This document shows positions 46,017 to 55,186 of a DNA stretch of 64,000 nucleotides, one piece after another. Position 1 is the stretch's first letter; every line of letters starts with the position of its first letter. This DNA is from Pseudomonas serboccidentalis. GTDB lineage: Bacteria; Pseudomonadota; Gammaproteobacteria; Pseudomonadales; Pseudomonadaceae. A program made the position numbers and the translations under genes. The stretch lies in contig NZ_CP101655.1 in the NCBI RefSeq assembly GCF_028830055.1, forward strand, positions 3,514,204 to 3,578,203, in the 5' to 3' direction. The notes beneath the pieces are model-generated. The model searched no databases and was not told the origin of the DNA. It saw only the letters and a list, made by a program, of their open reading frames with translations.

Positions 46017-46033
46017 GCCCGGTTCATCGCAAA

Positions 46034-46108
46034 AAAAGATCGCAGCCTTCGGCAACTCCTACATGAAATATTTGCTTCTGTAGGAGCTGCCGAAGGCTGC
46101 GATCTTTT
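46034..46108. repeat. Long inverted repeat / convergent terminator after pvdS
   Basis: AAAAGATCGCAGCCTTCGGC at the left is perfectly complemented at the right, giving an arm of about 30 bp with a 15-nt spacer and a T run on each strand. It belongs to the same repeat family as 20330-20397. Its place between convergent genes makes it a likely bidirectional terminator. Confidence 0.85.
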
Positions 46109-46112
46109 GCTT

Positions 46113-47126
46113 TTACGCCAACTTGCACCGATCAAAAAACCGCTCACGCCCCAGAATCATCAACGCCGCGCGCTTGTGCGGGAAGTCGAATTCTTTCTCG
46201 CAGTGAAAGCACTGGTTGTGCATGTGGCCGATCATCTTCGCGTTGTCGGCACGCGGTTCAGCGACCACCCGCTGCGTGCGCGGATCATCCAGAAACAGGT
46301 AGTGCACCAGCGCTGACAGCCAGCTCGCCACCTTGTGCGGACCACGGTGATCCTCCTCCCCCACCAGCATGTGAATGCCACGGTCGTAATTGTCGGCGTC
46401 GTAGAACGGCGCGATACGGTCTTCCTTGGCCCAGTAGGCTTCGAAGTAGGCAAACGGCTGATCGTCGAAACAGCCGATCAGGGTCAGGGTGTGCGGATCA
46501 GCATTAAGCTTGCTCAGGTATTCGCGATGCTGCTCGAGAGTGCCCTCTTCCTGCCAGAAACTGGCGACACGCGGATTGTTCTGCCAGCGATTGAAACGCG
46601 CCAGGTCCTGCTCGATTTCAACTGTACGCAGGGAAATCCACGCGCCAAGACGCGCATCGAAACGTCGATAGACCTCACCGCGCGGTTTCACCGGGCGCAG
46701 CGGGTGGCGTTTGCCATTGCTGATCACCATCTGTTGCGGGTAGCTGCCGCTCAGGGATGTACCGAGCCATGGCTGCGGCAGTTGCCAGAACAGCGTACGT
46801 TCGCAGCGATACTCGCCGGCGACCTCGGTGCTGACCAGCAGCCCGCTGAGCAAGGCTTCAGTGGGGGGCTGATCCAGTTGCCAGATCAATTGCTGGCGTA
46901 CCGGCTCACGGGCAAACAACCAATAACAGGCCGCCCACAGCGCCAGGCCTGGCGGCAGGGCGAAACGCTCATCGAGCTGGATCGGGCCGTTGCCTTCACG
47001 ATCCAGACGCAGGCGAATCAGCGGTTGTCCGTCCAGGCTCAGGCTCAGACGGCTTTCAGTTGCATCGGCTATCAGTTGGCTGCCCGAAGGCAGGGCCAGG
47101 GCAGTCAGGTCATTCAGATTGGACAT
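46113..47126 (-). CDS. Siderophore acyltransferase (IucB/RhbD/AlcB-like), probable hydroxyornithine acylase
   Basis: A 337-aa protein whose C-terminal half (about 155-330) is the GNAT-type acyltransferase of hydroxamate siderophores: RTVEIEQDLARFNRWQNNPRVASFWQE, GCFDDQPFAYFEAYWAKEDRI, and GIHMLVGEEDHRGPHKVASWLSAL. The N-terminal 150 residues are less conserved. IucB relatives N-acylate N-hydroxylysine or N-hydroxyornithine. The perfect PvdS IS box upstream ties it to pyoverdine, so acetylation (or similar) of N5-hydroxyornithine in the peptide arm is likely; PvdYII of P. aeruginosa type II is the closest named role. The usual PvdF formylase role is the alternative. Confidence 0.82.
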   Translation of the reverse strand: MSNLNDLTALALPSGSQLIADATESRLSLSLDGQPLIRLRLDREGNGPIQLDERFALPPGLALWAACYWLFAREPVRQQLIWQLDQPPTEALLSGLLVSTEVAGEYRCERTLFWQLPQPWLGTSLSGSYPQQMVISNGKRHPLRPVKPRGEVYRRFDARLGAWISLRTVEIEQDLARFNRWQNNPRVASFWQEEGTLEQHREYLSKLNADPHTLTLIGCFDDQPFAYFEAYWAKEDRIAPFYDADNYDRGIHMLVGEEDHRGPHKVASWLSALVHYLFLDDPRTQRVVAEPRADNAKMIGHMHNQCFHCEKEFDFPHKRAALMILGRERFFDRCKLA

Positions 47127-47166
47127 GGGTCGGGCTCACGATAATCGTCGACAGTTCAACGATGGG

Positions 47167-47190
47167 ACGTGAGCCGAGAGCGGAAATTTA
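47167..47190 (-). promoter_or_regulatory. PvdS-dependent IS box of the acyltransferase gene
   Basis: On the minus strand TAAAT-N16-CGT with exact spacing, 41 nt before the acyltransferase ATG. Confidence 0.88.
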
Positions 47191-47210
47191 CCCGTCCGGG
47201 TGAGAATCGC

Positions 47211-48008
47211 TCAGTGATGCGGCACCGGCACCACGGCAATCTTGTACGGATCGAAGATCTTCAGCATCTGCCCATTGTCGCGCAAACCCTGCAGCAACTT
47301 GCCGAATGCCTCACCGGTGATCGGCGCGGTCGGGCGCAGAATGGCGTAATGGTGGTAGATCTGGTCGATGCGCTGCGATACCAGCAATTCGTCGCGCACT
47401 TTCTCGTTGCGCAGCAGGTAATCGAACAGGTACGAGCGCGTGACCAGAGCGATATCGGCACGGCCGCGCAGAACCATCAGCAGGTTGCTGTCATGGGAAT
47501 AGGTCAGCGTGGCGTTGAAGGTATCGGCGAGGTATTTGGGGTCGGCATTGAAGTTGGCGAATTCGTAGTGATAACCGCTGTACAGCGCCAGGCGTTTGCC
47601 CTTGAGGTCGGCGAAATAGTTCTGCTGGCGACCGTTTTCACGCTGCGCGACGAAAATCTCGGCATCTTCCAGCCCCATGTCGACGTCGGTGTGCGCAATC
47701 TCCTTCCAGCCCCAGTCGGGATTCTCGAAGATCGCCATGTCGATCCGGCCCTGCTTGAAATCACCGAAGCGCCGGGGAATCGAGGTTGGCACAAGGACAA
47801 ACTGATAGTCGGTCTGCAATGCATTGAGCGCTTCGACCAATTGCGGCAGCAGGCCGGTGTCGGCACCACTTTCCGGACGTATGGTGTAAGGCGGAAAATG
47901 CGCCGCACCCACCCGAACCAGTTGCGCTGCCTGTGCGGGCAACACCCAAAATACCGCCAGCGCTACGAGCAAAAGCCCCGCGGTCGTCCGAATTGGCGAA
48001 GACTTCAA
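47211..48008 (-). CDS. Periplasmic substrate-binding protein (ABC solute-binding family 3)
   Basis: A 265-aa protein with a signal peptide (LLLVALAVFWVLPAQAAQ) and a family-3 binding fold: VRVGAAHFPPYTIRPESGADTGLLPQLVEALNA at the start and GKRLALYSGYHYEFANF in the middle. The family binds amino acids or related ligands. No permease or ATPase genes are near, so it may be an orphan or a sensor partner. It appears to start with TTG at 48008, preceded by GGGGAG; no better start is in frame before the signal peptide. The acyltransferase IS box lies just after its stop. Confidence 0.82.
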   Translation of the reverse strand: MKSSPIRTTAGLLLVALAVFWVLPAQAAQLVRVGAAHFPPYTIRPESGADTGLLPQLVEALNALQTDYQFVLVPTSIPRRFGDFKQGRIDMAIFENPDWGWKEIAHTDVDMGLEDAEIFVAQRENGRQQNYFADLKGKRLALYSGYHYEFANFNADPKYLADTFNATLTYSHDSNLLMVLRGRADIALVTRSYLFDYLLRNEKVRDELLVSQRIDQIYHHYAILRPTAPITGEAFGKLLQGLRDNGQMLKIFDPYKIAVVPVPHH

Positions 48009-48100
48009 AACACCCCACTCCCCGAAAAAATACCGATCAATGCATTCAAGCTAGGCGGTTTCGCCCAGTTAGCCAGTTTCCCGGCCGGTTAGAAAGTGGG

Positions 48101-48724
48101 TCAGCGCTCTTCGAGCACCAGAATCAGCGCTTCATCAGCCAGCTGATCGAGGCTCAGACTGCCACCGGCACGGAACCAGGTGGTGGTCCAGGACAGCGCA
48201 CCCGTGAGAAAACGTCGGGTTACAAATACATCGCCCCGGATGAACCCCGCCTCCTTGGCTTCGCCCAGTACCTGCAGCCAGATGTCTTCGTAGACATCGC
48301 GCAGCGCCAGCACTTTGGCCTGACCTTCTTCGGACAAGGAGCGCCATTCGTAGACCAGCACCGCCATCGCTTCGCCGCTGCCGCCCATGATCGACTGCAG
48401 CTCGCAGCGGATCAGCGCCAGCACCCGCTCGCGCACACTGCTCGCATCGGCCAGCGCGGCGCGCATCAACGCAGTGTTGTAACGAATGGTCTCTTCCATC
48501 ACCGCACGGAGAATTTCATCCTTGCTTTTGAAGTGATGAAAAATGCTCCCGGACTGAATCCCCACCGCCCCGGCCAGATCGCGCACGGTGGTGCGTTCAT
48601 AGCCCTTGTTGCGGAACAGGTGAGCGGCCACTTGCAGCAGTTTGCCGCGAGCGCTGTCAGGATCGGTCAGTTGGCCTTGGTCGACCAGTTCGCGCATGAC
48701 CCTCAGGGCTTTTTGCTCGTCCAC
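48101..48724 (-). CDS. atuR: TetR-family repressor AtuR
   Basis: A 207-aa TetR protein with an HTH at about 25-70 (HLFRNKGYERTTVRDLAGAVGIQSGSIFHHFKSKDEIL). It is divergent from atuABCDEF and so matches AtuR, the repressor of acyclic terpene utilisation. Two CCAAGC...GCTTGG palindromes in the 183-bp gap are probable operators. The start is GTG at 48724, with GGAGAG 5-6 nt upstream. The inducer is expected to be a pathway intermediate such as a citronellyl- or geranyl-CoA derivative. Confidence 0.88.
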   Translation of the reverse strand: MDEQKALRVMRELVDQGQLTDPDSARGKLLQVAAHLFRNKGYERTTVRDLAGAVGIQSGSIFHHFKSKDEILRAVMEETIRYNTALMRAALADASSVRERVLALIRCELQSIMGGSGEAMAVLVYEWRSLSEEGQAKVLALRDVYEDIWLQVLGEAKEAGFIRGDVFVTRRFLTGALSWTTTWFRAGGSLSLDQLADEALILVLEER

Positions 48725-48801
48725 CCGTTCTCTCCTACAGTCGATCAGTCTGTTGCCCCCTGAACACGCAGGGTTGCGCGCAATTTAAGCCGCGGGCCGC
48801 G

Positions 48802-48819
48802 ACCAAGCAAGCGCTTGGG
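48802..48819. promoter_or_regulatory. atuR: AtuR operator 1 (proximal to atuR)
   Basis: ACCAAGC-AAGC-GCTTGGG is a near-perfect 18-bp palindrome in the atuR-atuA gap, centred 43 bp from operator 2, i.e. about four helical turns. Confidence 0.78.
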
Positions 48820-48844
48820 CAGAAGATATTTCAGCTGTTTACAA

Positions 48845-48862
48845 ACCAAGCGCTTGCTTGGT
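48845..48862. promoter_or_regulatory. atuA: AtuR operator 2 (proximal to atuA)
   Basis: ACCAAGC-GCTT-GCTTGGT is a perfect inverted repeat with a 4-bp spacer, 46 bp before the atuA ATG. Two inverted repeats are reported for AtuR binding in P. aeruginosa. Confidence 0.82.
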
Positions 48863-48907
48863 AGCCTCCAGACACTTCTGTCGCAGGTTCCTGAGTCGGA
48901 GATCATA

Positions 48908-50698
48908 ATGCCAACCACCGTTCGCATCGGATGCGCCAGCGCATTCTGGGGTGACACCAGCACCGCCGCCGCCCAGCTTGTGGCTGGCGGACGCCTGGAT
49001 TATCTGGTGTTCGATTACCTCGCCGAAATCACCATGTCGATCATGGCCGGTGCCCGCCTGAAAGACCCACAGGCCGGATTCGCCGGGGACTTCATCGAAG
49101 TGCTCGCTCCGCTGCTGCCGCAACTGGCCGAACACAACATCCGCGTCATCAGCAACGCCGGCGGGGTCAATCCACAGGCCTGTGCCGCCGCCCTGCAAGC
49201 GGCCTGCGACAAGGCCGGTGTCGCGCTGAAAATCGCCGTGCTGCTGGGCGATGACCTGCAACCGCAATTCCAGCAACTCGCCTCTCAGGGCATCCACGAG
49301 ATGTTCAATGGCACGCCGCTGCCGCCAATGTGCGTGTCGACCAACGCCTACCTGGGCGCGCCGGGCATCGTCGAGGCGTTGCGCCTGGGTGCCGACATCG
49401 TCATCACCGGGCGGGTGGTCGACAGCGCGGTGGTCAGTGCGGCGCTGGTGCATGAGTTCGGCTGGGCATGGCACGACTACGACAAACTCGCCCAGGCCGC
49501 GCTGGCCGGGCACATCATCGAATGCGGCGCGCAGTGCACCGGCGGCAATTTCACCGACTGGCGCGACGTACCGGATTACGAACACATCGGTTTTCCCATC
49601 GTTGAAGTCAGTGCCGACGGCCAGTTCATCGTCAGCAAACCCGAAGGCTCCGGCGGCTTGGTGACGCCGCTGACCGTCGGCGAACAGATGCTTTATGAAA
49701 TCGGTGATCCGCAAGCGTATTTGTTGCCGGACGTGGTCTGCGATTTCACTCAGGTCAAACTGCAGCAACAGGGCAAAAACAGCGTGCATGTACACGGCGC
49801 CAAAGGCTTGCGCCCCAGCGACAAATACAAGGTCAGCGCCACTTGGCCGGACGGTTTTCGTTGCACCGCCAGTTGCCTGATCGCTGGCATCGATGCGGTG
49901 GACAAGGCACGACGCGTCAGCCAGGCGATCATCGACAAGACCTCGGAGATGTTCAGCCAACGTGGCTGGCCGCCCTACAGCGAAGTCGACATCGAACTGC
50001 TCGGCAGCGAAGCCACCTACGGCCCTCACGGCCAGCGCCGGGACAGCCGCGAGGTGGTGATCAAACTCGCCGTGCGCCATCCACAGAAACAGGCGCTGGT
50101 GCTGTTCTCCCGCGAGATCGCCCAGGCCGCCACCGGCATGGCGCCGGGGCTGACCGGCATCGTCGGCGGACGCCCGACGGTGTACCCGCTGATTCGCCTG
50201 TTCTCGTTCCTGATCGATAAAACCGCCTGCACCCTGCAAGTCGCCATGGCCGGTGAACAACATCCCTGCGCCCTCCCCGCGCAGATGCCGCTCGACAGCC
50301 ACGACCTGCCAACCCCCGACCAGCCGCCCAAACCCCAGGGCCGTGCCGACGCCAGTGTGCCGTTGGTGAAACTGGCCGTGGCGCGATCCGGAGACAAGGG
50401 CAATCACAGCAACATCGGCGTCCTCCCGCGCCGGCCGGAATACCTGCCGTGGATCGCCGAAGCGCTGACCCCGGCAGTGATCGTCGACTGGATGCGCCAT
50501 GTGCTCGACCCGATTCACGGCCGGGTCGAACGCTGGTATCTGCCCGGCACCCACAGCCTGAACTTCCTGCTGGAAAACGCCCTCGGTGGCGGCGGTGTCG
50601 CGAGTCTGCGCATCGACCCACAGGGCAAGGCCTTCGCCCAGCAACTGCTGGAAATCCAGATCCCGGTGCCGCAGAGCATCGCCGAACAACTCGACTAG
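48908..50698 (+). CDS. atuA: Acyclic terpene utilisation protein AtuA
   Basis: A 596-aa protein of the AtuA family (DUF1446, about 5-450: RIGCASAFWGDTSTAAAQLV, ISNAGGVNPQACAAALQAAC, TGRVVDSAVVSAALVHEFGW) with a C-terminal ferredoxin-fold-like domain (VPLVKLAVARSGDKGNHSNIGVLPR). It is required for citronellol/geraniol growth and proposed to act in the later hydroxy-acyl-CoA steps; the chemistry is not settled. ATG at 48908 with CGGAG upstream is preferred over open frame upstream, which would cover operator 2. First gene of atuABCDEF; atuB follows after 12 bp. Confidence 0.92.
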   Translation: MPTTVRIGCASAFWGDTSTAAAQLVAGGRLDYLVFDYLAEITMSIMAGARLKDPQAGFAGDFIEVLAPLLPQLAEHNIRVISNAGGVNPQACAAALQAACDKAGVALKIAVLLGDDLQPQFQQLASQGIHEMFNGTPLPPMCVSTNAYLGAPGIVEALRLGADIVITGRVVDSAVVSAALVHEFGWAWHDYDKLAQAALAGHIIECGAQCTGGNFTDWRDVPDYEHIGFPIVEVSADGQFIVSKPEGSGGLVTPLTVGEQMLYEIGDPQAYLLPDVVCDFTQVKLQQQGKNSVHVHGAKGLRPSDKYKVSATWPDGFRCTASCLIAGIDAVDKARRVSQAIIDKTSEMFSQRGWPPYSEVDIELLGSEATYGPHGQRRDSREVVIKLAVRHPQKQALVLFSREIAQAATGMAPGLTGIVGGRPTVYPLIRLFSFLIDKTACTLQVAMAGEQHPCALPAQMPLDSHDLPTPDQPPKPQGRADASVPLVKLAVARSGDKGNHSNIGVLPRRPEYLPWIAEALTPAVIVDWMRHVLDPIHGRVERWYLPGTHSLNFLLENALGGGGVASLRIDPQGKAFAQQLLEIQIPVPQSIAEQLD

Positions 50699-50710
50699 AG
50701 GTTGGGCTTC

Positions 50711-51580
50711 ATGGCTTACGCATCGATTTTCAAAGCCGATCTGTTCAGCGGTCAGACCATCATCGTCACCGGGGGCGGCAGCGGCATCGGGCGCTGCACC
50801 GCCCATGAACTGGCGGCGCTCGGGGCCACGGTGCTGCTGGTCGGGCGCAAGCCGGAAAAACTGCAAAAGGTCGCCGCCGAAATCGCCGAAGACGGCGGCC
50901 GCGCTCACTGGCAAGCCTGTGACATCCGTGACGAAGAAGCAGTGAAACAACTGGTCGGCGAGTTGATTGCCGAACACGGGCCGATCCACGGTCTGGTCAA
51001 CAATGCCGGCGGCCAATACCCGTCGCCGTTGGCCTCGATCAATCAGAAAGGCTTTGAAACCGTGCTGCGCACCAATCTGGTCGGCGGTTTCCTGATGGCT
51101 CGGGAGGTGTTCAACCAGTCGATGAGCAAGCACGGTGGCAACATCGTCAACATGCTCGCCGACATGTGGGACGGCATGCCCGGCATGGGCCACTCGGGCG
51201 CGGCACGTTCGGGCATGGACAACTTCACCAAGACCGCCGCCTTCGAATGGGGTTACGCCGGTGTGCGAGTCAATGCGGTGGCGCCGGGCTGGATCGCTTC
51301 CAGTGGCATGGACACCTACGAAGGCGCGTTCAAAGCGGTGATCCCGACCTTGCGCGAACATGTGCCGCTCAAGCGCATCGGCACCGAATCGGAAGTCAGC
51401 GCGGCGATCGTTTTCCTGCTCAGTCCGGCAGCGGCCTTCATCAGTGGCAGCACCTTGAAAATCGATGGTGCGGCGAGTCTCGGCAACCGCGCGTGGCCGC
51501 TGCACAAGGCGAGCCACAGCGAGTCGTTCAACGGATTCCATCGGGCCTACTTGCCCGACGTCCTCAAGGACAAGGAGTAA
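50711..51580 (+). CDS. atuB: SDR-family dehydrogenase AtuB
   Basis: A 289-aa short-chain dehydrogenase: cofactor motif VTGGGSGIGRCTAHELAALG, NNAGGQYPSPL, and the region after HGGNIVNMLADMWDGMPGMGHSGAARSGMDNFTKTAA, where the active-site tyrosine position appears to be replaced (HSGAARSGM), as in the DECR/AtuB subgroup. Proposed to oxidise citronellol/geraniol or a later intermediate. ATG at 50711 is chosen over the TTG at 50702. atuC follows after 3 bp. Confidence 0.9.
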   Translation: MAYASIFKADLFSGQTIIVTGGGSGIGRCTAHELAALGATVLLVGRKPEKLQKVAAEIAEDGGRAHWQACDIRDEEAVKQLVGELIAEHGPIHGLVNNAGGQYPSPLASINQKGFETVLRTNLVGGFLMAREVFNQSMSKHGGNIVNMLADMWDGMPGMGHSGAARSGMDNFTKTAAFEWGYAGVRVNAVAPGWIASSGMDTYEGAFKAVIPTLREHVPLKRIGTESEVSAAIVFLLSPAAAFISGSTLKIDGAASLGNRAWPLHKASHSESFNGFHRAYLPDVLKDKE

Positions 51581-51583
51581 GCC

Positions 51584-53200
51584 ATGCCGCAGATCCAGTC
51601 CCAACTCGATCCGCACAGTGAAGCCTTCGCCCGCAACCGCGCGGCGATGCTCACGGCCATCGAGCAAGTGCAGCAACTGGAACAGCACCTGCTGAACAAG
51701 GCTGCCGAAGCCAAGGCCAAATTCGACAAGCGCGGCCAACTGCTGCCCCGCGAACGCCTGAACCTGTTGCTTGACCCCGGCGCACCGTTCCTCGAACTGG
51801 CGAGCCTGGCCGGCTACAAACTGCACGACGACAAGTACGGCAGCGCCGCCGGTGGTGGGCTGATCGCCGGCATCGGTTACGTGTCCGGCGTACGGGCGCT
51901 GGTGGTGGCCAACAACAGCGCGATCAAGGGCGGCACGATATCCCCCACCGGCCTGAAGAAATCCCTGCGTCTGCAGCAGATCGCTCAGGAAAACAAACTG
52001 CCGGTGATCACCCTCGCCGAAAGCGGCGGCGCCAACCTCAACTACGCCGCCGACATCTTCGTCGAAGGCGCACGCAGTTTCGCCAATCAGGCGCGGATGT
52101 CGGCCATGGGCCTGCCGCAGATCACCGTGGTGCACGGCTCGGCTACGGCCGGTGGCGCGTATCAGCCGGGGTTGTCGGATTACGTGGTGGTAGTGCGCGG
52201 CAAGGCCAAGCTGTTTCTCGCCGGGCCGCCGCTGCTCAAAGCCGCGACCGGCGAAGTCGCCACCGATGAAGAACTGGGCGGCGCCGAGATGCACGCGCAG
52301 GTTGCCGGCACTGCCGAATACCTGGCCGAAAACGATGCCGACGGTGTCCGACTGGTGCGCGAGATTCTGCGCATGCTGCCGTGGAACGAGCAACTGCCGT
52401 GGCTGCCGGAGCCGCAATACAAGGAGCCGCTCTACCCGATCGACGAGTTGCTCGGGCTGATTCCCGACGACCCGAAGAAGCCCTACGACGTGCGCGAAAT
52501 CATTGCGCGAATTGCCGATGACTCGGAGTTTCTCGAATTCAAGGGCGAGTTCGATCAACAGACCGTGTGCGGTCAACTGAAAATCCAGGGCCGCGCCTGC
52601 GGCCTGATCGGCAACAACGGCCCGATCACGCCGGCCGGTGCGAGCAAGGCAGCACAGTTCATTCAACTGTGCGACCAGAGCCAGACGCCGCTGCTGTTCT
52701 TCCACAACACCACCGGGTTCATGGTCGGCACCGAGTCGGAGCAGCAAGGCGTGATCAAACACGGCTCGAAGCTGATTCAAGCGGTGGCCAATGCGCGCGT
52801 GCCTAAACTGACCATCGTCGTTGGCGGTTCCTACGGTGCCGGCAACTATGCGATGTGCGGGCGCGGTCTCGATCCACGTTTCATCTTCGCCTGGCCCAAC
52901 AGCCGCACGGCCGTCATGGGTGGGGCGCAGGCCGGCAAGGTGCTGCGCATCGTCACCGAGGCCAAGCAACTCAAGGAAGGACTGGTGCCGGACCCGAAAA
53001 TGCTCGACATGCTCGAACAGGTCACCGCGCAGAAACTCGACAGCCAGTCGACCGCGCTCTACGGCAGCGCCAACCTGTGGGACGACGGCCTGATCGACCC
53101 GCGCGACACCCGCACCCTGCTTGGTTATCTGCTGGACATCTGCCACGAGGCCGACATCCGCACGCTGCAACCCAACAGTTTCGGCGTCAGCCGCTTCTGA
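51584..53200 (+). CDS. atuC: Geranyl-CoA carboxylase beta subunit AtuC
   Basis: A 538-aa carboxyltransferase of the MCC/GCC beta family: GGLIAGIGYVSG, LAESGGANLNYAADIFVEGARSFANQA, GSATAGGAYQPGLSDY and VVGGSYGAGNYAMCGRGLDPRF are visible, the last two forming the acyl-CoA and biotin sites. With AtuF it carboxylates cis-geranyl-CoA to isohexenylglutaconyl-CoA. LiuB (methylcrotonyl-CoA carboxylase beta) is the look-alike; AtuA next door decides for AtuC. It follows atuB closely with AAGGAG upstream. Confidence 0.93.
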   Translation: MPQIQSQLDPHSEAFARNRAAMLTAIEQVQQLEQHLLNKAAEAKAKFDKRGQLLPRERLNLLLDPGAPFLELASLAGYKLHDDKYGSAAGGGLIAGIGYVSGVRALVVANNSAIKGGTISPTGLKKSLRLQQIAQENKLPVITLAESGGANLNYAADIFVEGARSFANQARMSAMGLPQITVVHGSATAGGAYQPGLSDYVVVVRGKAKLFLAGPPLLKAATGEVATDEELGGAEMHAQVAGTAEYLAENDADGVRLVREILRMLPWNEQLPWLPEPQYKEPLYPIDELLGLIPDDPKKPYDVREIIARIADDSEFLEFKGEFDQQTVCGQLKIQGRACGLIGNNGPITPAGASKAAQFIQLCDQSQTPLLFFHNTTGFMVGTESEQQGVIKHGSKLIQAVANARVPKLTIVVGGSYGAGNYAMCGRGLDPRFIFAWPNSRTAVMGGAQAGKVLRIVTEAKQLKEGLVPDPKMLDMLEQVTAQKLDSQSTALYGSANLWDDGLIDPRDTRTLLGYLLDICHEADIRTLQPNSFGVSRF

Positions 53201-53230
53201 TCGCCACGGATCCCAAGGAGAACAATAAAA

Positions 53231-54388
53231 ATGATCTTCACCCCGGAACACGAAGCACTGCGCCGCACCGTCCGCCAATTCGTCGAACACGAGATCAATC
53301 CGCACGTCGAGGAATGGGAAAAGGCCGGGCGTTTTCCGATCCACGAGATTTTCCGCAAGGCCGGCGAGCTCGGCCTGCTGGGAATTTCCAAACCGGAAAA
53401 ATTCGGTGGCATGGGTCTCGACTACAGCTACTCGATTGTCGCCGCCGAAGAGTTCGGCACCATCCATTGCGGCGGCATTCCGATGTCGATCGGCGTACAG
53501 ACCGACATGTGCACCCCGGCGCTGGCCCGCTTCGGCTCCGATCAATTGCGCGAAGAATTCCTCCGTCCTGCCATCACCGGGGAGCAAGTCGGGTGCATCG
53601 GGGTCTCGGAAGTCGGTGCCGGCTCTGACGTCGCCGGGCTCAAGACCACCGCGCGCAAGGACGGCGACGACTACGTGATCAACGGCAGCAAGATGTGGAT
53701 CACCAACTCGCCGAGCGCCGACTTTATCTGTCTGCTGGCCAACACCTCAGACGACAAGCCGCACATCAACAAGTCGCTGATCATGGTGCCGATGAACACG
53801 CCGGGGATCAGCCTCAGCTCGCACCTGGACAAGCTCGGCATGCGCAGTTCGGAAACCGCCCAGGTGTTTTTCGATAACGTGCGCGTGCCGCAGCGCAACC
53901 GCATCGGCCACGAAGGTGCCGGTTTCATGATGCAGATGCTGCAGTTCCAGGAAGAACGTCTGTTCGGCGCAGCGAACATGATCAAAGGCCTGGAATACTG
54001 CGTCGACAGCACCATCGAGTACTGCAAGGAGCGCAAGACCTTCGGCAACGCGTTGATCGACAATCAGGTGATCCACTTCCGTCTCGCCGAACTGCAGACT
54101 GAAATCGAATGCCTGCGGGCGCTGGTCTATCAGGCCACCGAGCAGTATGTGAAAGGCCAGGACGTCACGCGTCTGGCATCAATGGCCAAGCTCAAGGCCG
54201 GGCGCCTCGGCCGGGAAGTCAGCGACAGCTGCCTGCAATATTGGGGCGGCATGGGCTTCATGTGGGACAACCCGGTGGCCCGCGCCTATCGCGATGTGCG
54301 ATTGGTGTCGATTGGCGGCGGCGCCGACGAAATCATGCTCGGGATCATCTGCAAACTGATGGGCATCCTGCCGGGGAAAAAGAAATGA
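53231..54388 (+). CDS. atuD: Citronellyl-CoA dehydrogenase AtuD
   Basis: A 385-aa acyl-CoA dehydrogenase: N-terminal RQFVEHEINPHVEEWEKAG, flavin-binding CIGVSEVGAGSDVAGLKTTARKDG and ITNSPSADFIC, and C-terminal LQYWGGMGFMWDNPVARAYRDVR. AtuD oxidises citronellyl-CoA to geranyl-CoA; no separate electron-transfer gene is nearby. It overlaps atuE by 4 nt, so the two are coupled. Confidence 0.92.
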   Translation: MIFTPEHEALRRTVRQFVEHEINPHVEEWEKAGRFPIHEIFRKAGELGLLGISKPEKFGGMGLDYSYSIVAAEEFGTIHCGGIPMSIGVQTDMCTPALARFGSDQLREEFLRPAITGEQVGCIGVSEVGAGSDVAGLKTTARKDGDDYVINGSKMWITNSPSADFICLLANTSDDKPHINKSLIMVPMNTPGISLSSHLDKLGMRSSETAQVFFDNVRVPQRNRIGHEGAGFMMQMLQFQEERLFGAANMIKGLEYCVDSTIEYCKERKTFGNALIDNQVIHFRLAELQTEIECLRALVYQATEQYVKGQDVTRLASMAKLKAGRLGREVSDSCLQYWGGMGFMWDNPVARAYRDVRLVSIGGGADEIMLGIICKLMGILPGKKK

Positions 54389-55182
54389 GCACCCTGCCCG
54401 ACTGCCAGACCCTGCTGCTCGAACAGCATGGCGGCGTGTTGCACATCACCCTCAACCGCCCCGACAGCCGCAATGCGATGAACCTGCAAATGGTCGCCGA
54501 ACTGCGTGCGGTGTTGGCGGCAGTGCGGGATGACCGTCGTGTTCGCGCCTTGGTGCTCAGTGGCGCCGGCGGCCATTTCTGTGCCGGTGGCGACATCAAG
54601 GACATGGCCAATGCCCGCGCCCAGGGGGCCGCAGCCTATCGCGAGTTGAACCGCGCTTTCGGCGCCCTGCTGGAGGAAGCTCAGCACGCGCCGCAAGTGC
54701 TGATCACCGTGCTACAGGGCGCAGTGCTGGGCGGCGGGTTCGGACTGGCCTGCGTCAGTGACATCGCCATGGCTGACCATCAGGCGCAGTTCGGCCTGCC
54801 GGAAACCAGCCTCGGGCTGCTGCCGGCGCAGATTGCCCCGTTCGTGGTGCAGCGCATCGGTCTGACCGAAACCCGCCGACTGGCACTGACTGCCGCGCGC
54901 TTCGACGGCCATCAGGCACGACGTCTGGGGCTGGTACATTTTGTCGAGCAGGACCCGCAAGCGCTGGCCGAGCGCCTCGATGAGGTTCTGCAGCATGTGT
55001 TGTGTTGCGCACCGGAGGCGAATGCCATGACCAAGAAGTTACTGCTGGCCAGCGCCGGGCAACCGTCGAGTGAATTGCTGGACGAGGCGGCGCAGTGGTT
55101 CAGCGAGGCGGTGACCGGGGCCGAGGGGGTCGAGGGCACCCTGGCTTTTGTGCAAAAGCGTAAACCGAAGTGGGCCCTTTAA
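54385..55182 (+). CDS. atuE: Isohexenylglutaconyl-CoA hydratase AtuE
   Basis: A 265-aa crotonase-fold enzyme: HITLNRPDSRNAMNLQMV, LSGAGGHFCAGGDIKDM (oxyanion hole) and LQGAVLGGGFGLACVSDIAMA. It hydrates isohexenylglutaconyl-CoA, the product of AtuCF. The ATG at 54385 overlaps the atuD stop; the frame is open further upstream but inside atuD. A REP element separates it from atuF. Confidence 0.91.
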   Translation: MSTLPDCQTLLLEQHGGVLHITLNRPDSRNAMNLQMVAELRAVLAAVRDDRRVRALVLSGAGGHFCAGGDIKDMANARAQGAAAYRELNRAFGALLEEAQHAPQVLITVLQGAVLGGGFGLACVSDIAMADHQAQFGLPETSLGLLPAQIAPFVVQRIGLTETRRLALTAARFDGHQARRLGLVHFVEQDPQALAERLDEVLQHVLCCAPEANAMTKKLLLASAGQPSSELLDEAAQWFSEAVTGAEGVEGTLAFVQKRKPKWAL

Positions 55183-55186
55183 AAGC

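Noticed and set aside
48839..53587. A 1582-codon minus-strand open frame opposite atuA-atuD
   Set aside because: Shadow of four clear atu genes; composition is typical of antisense frames and it would cover the AtuR operators.
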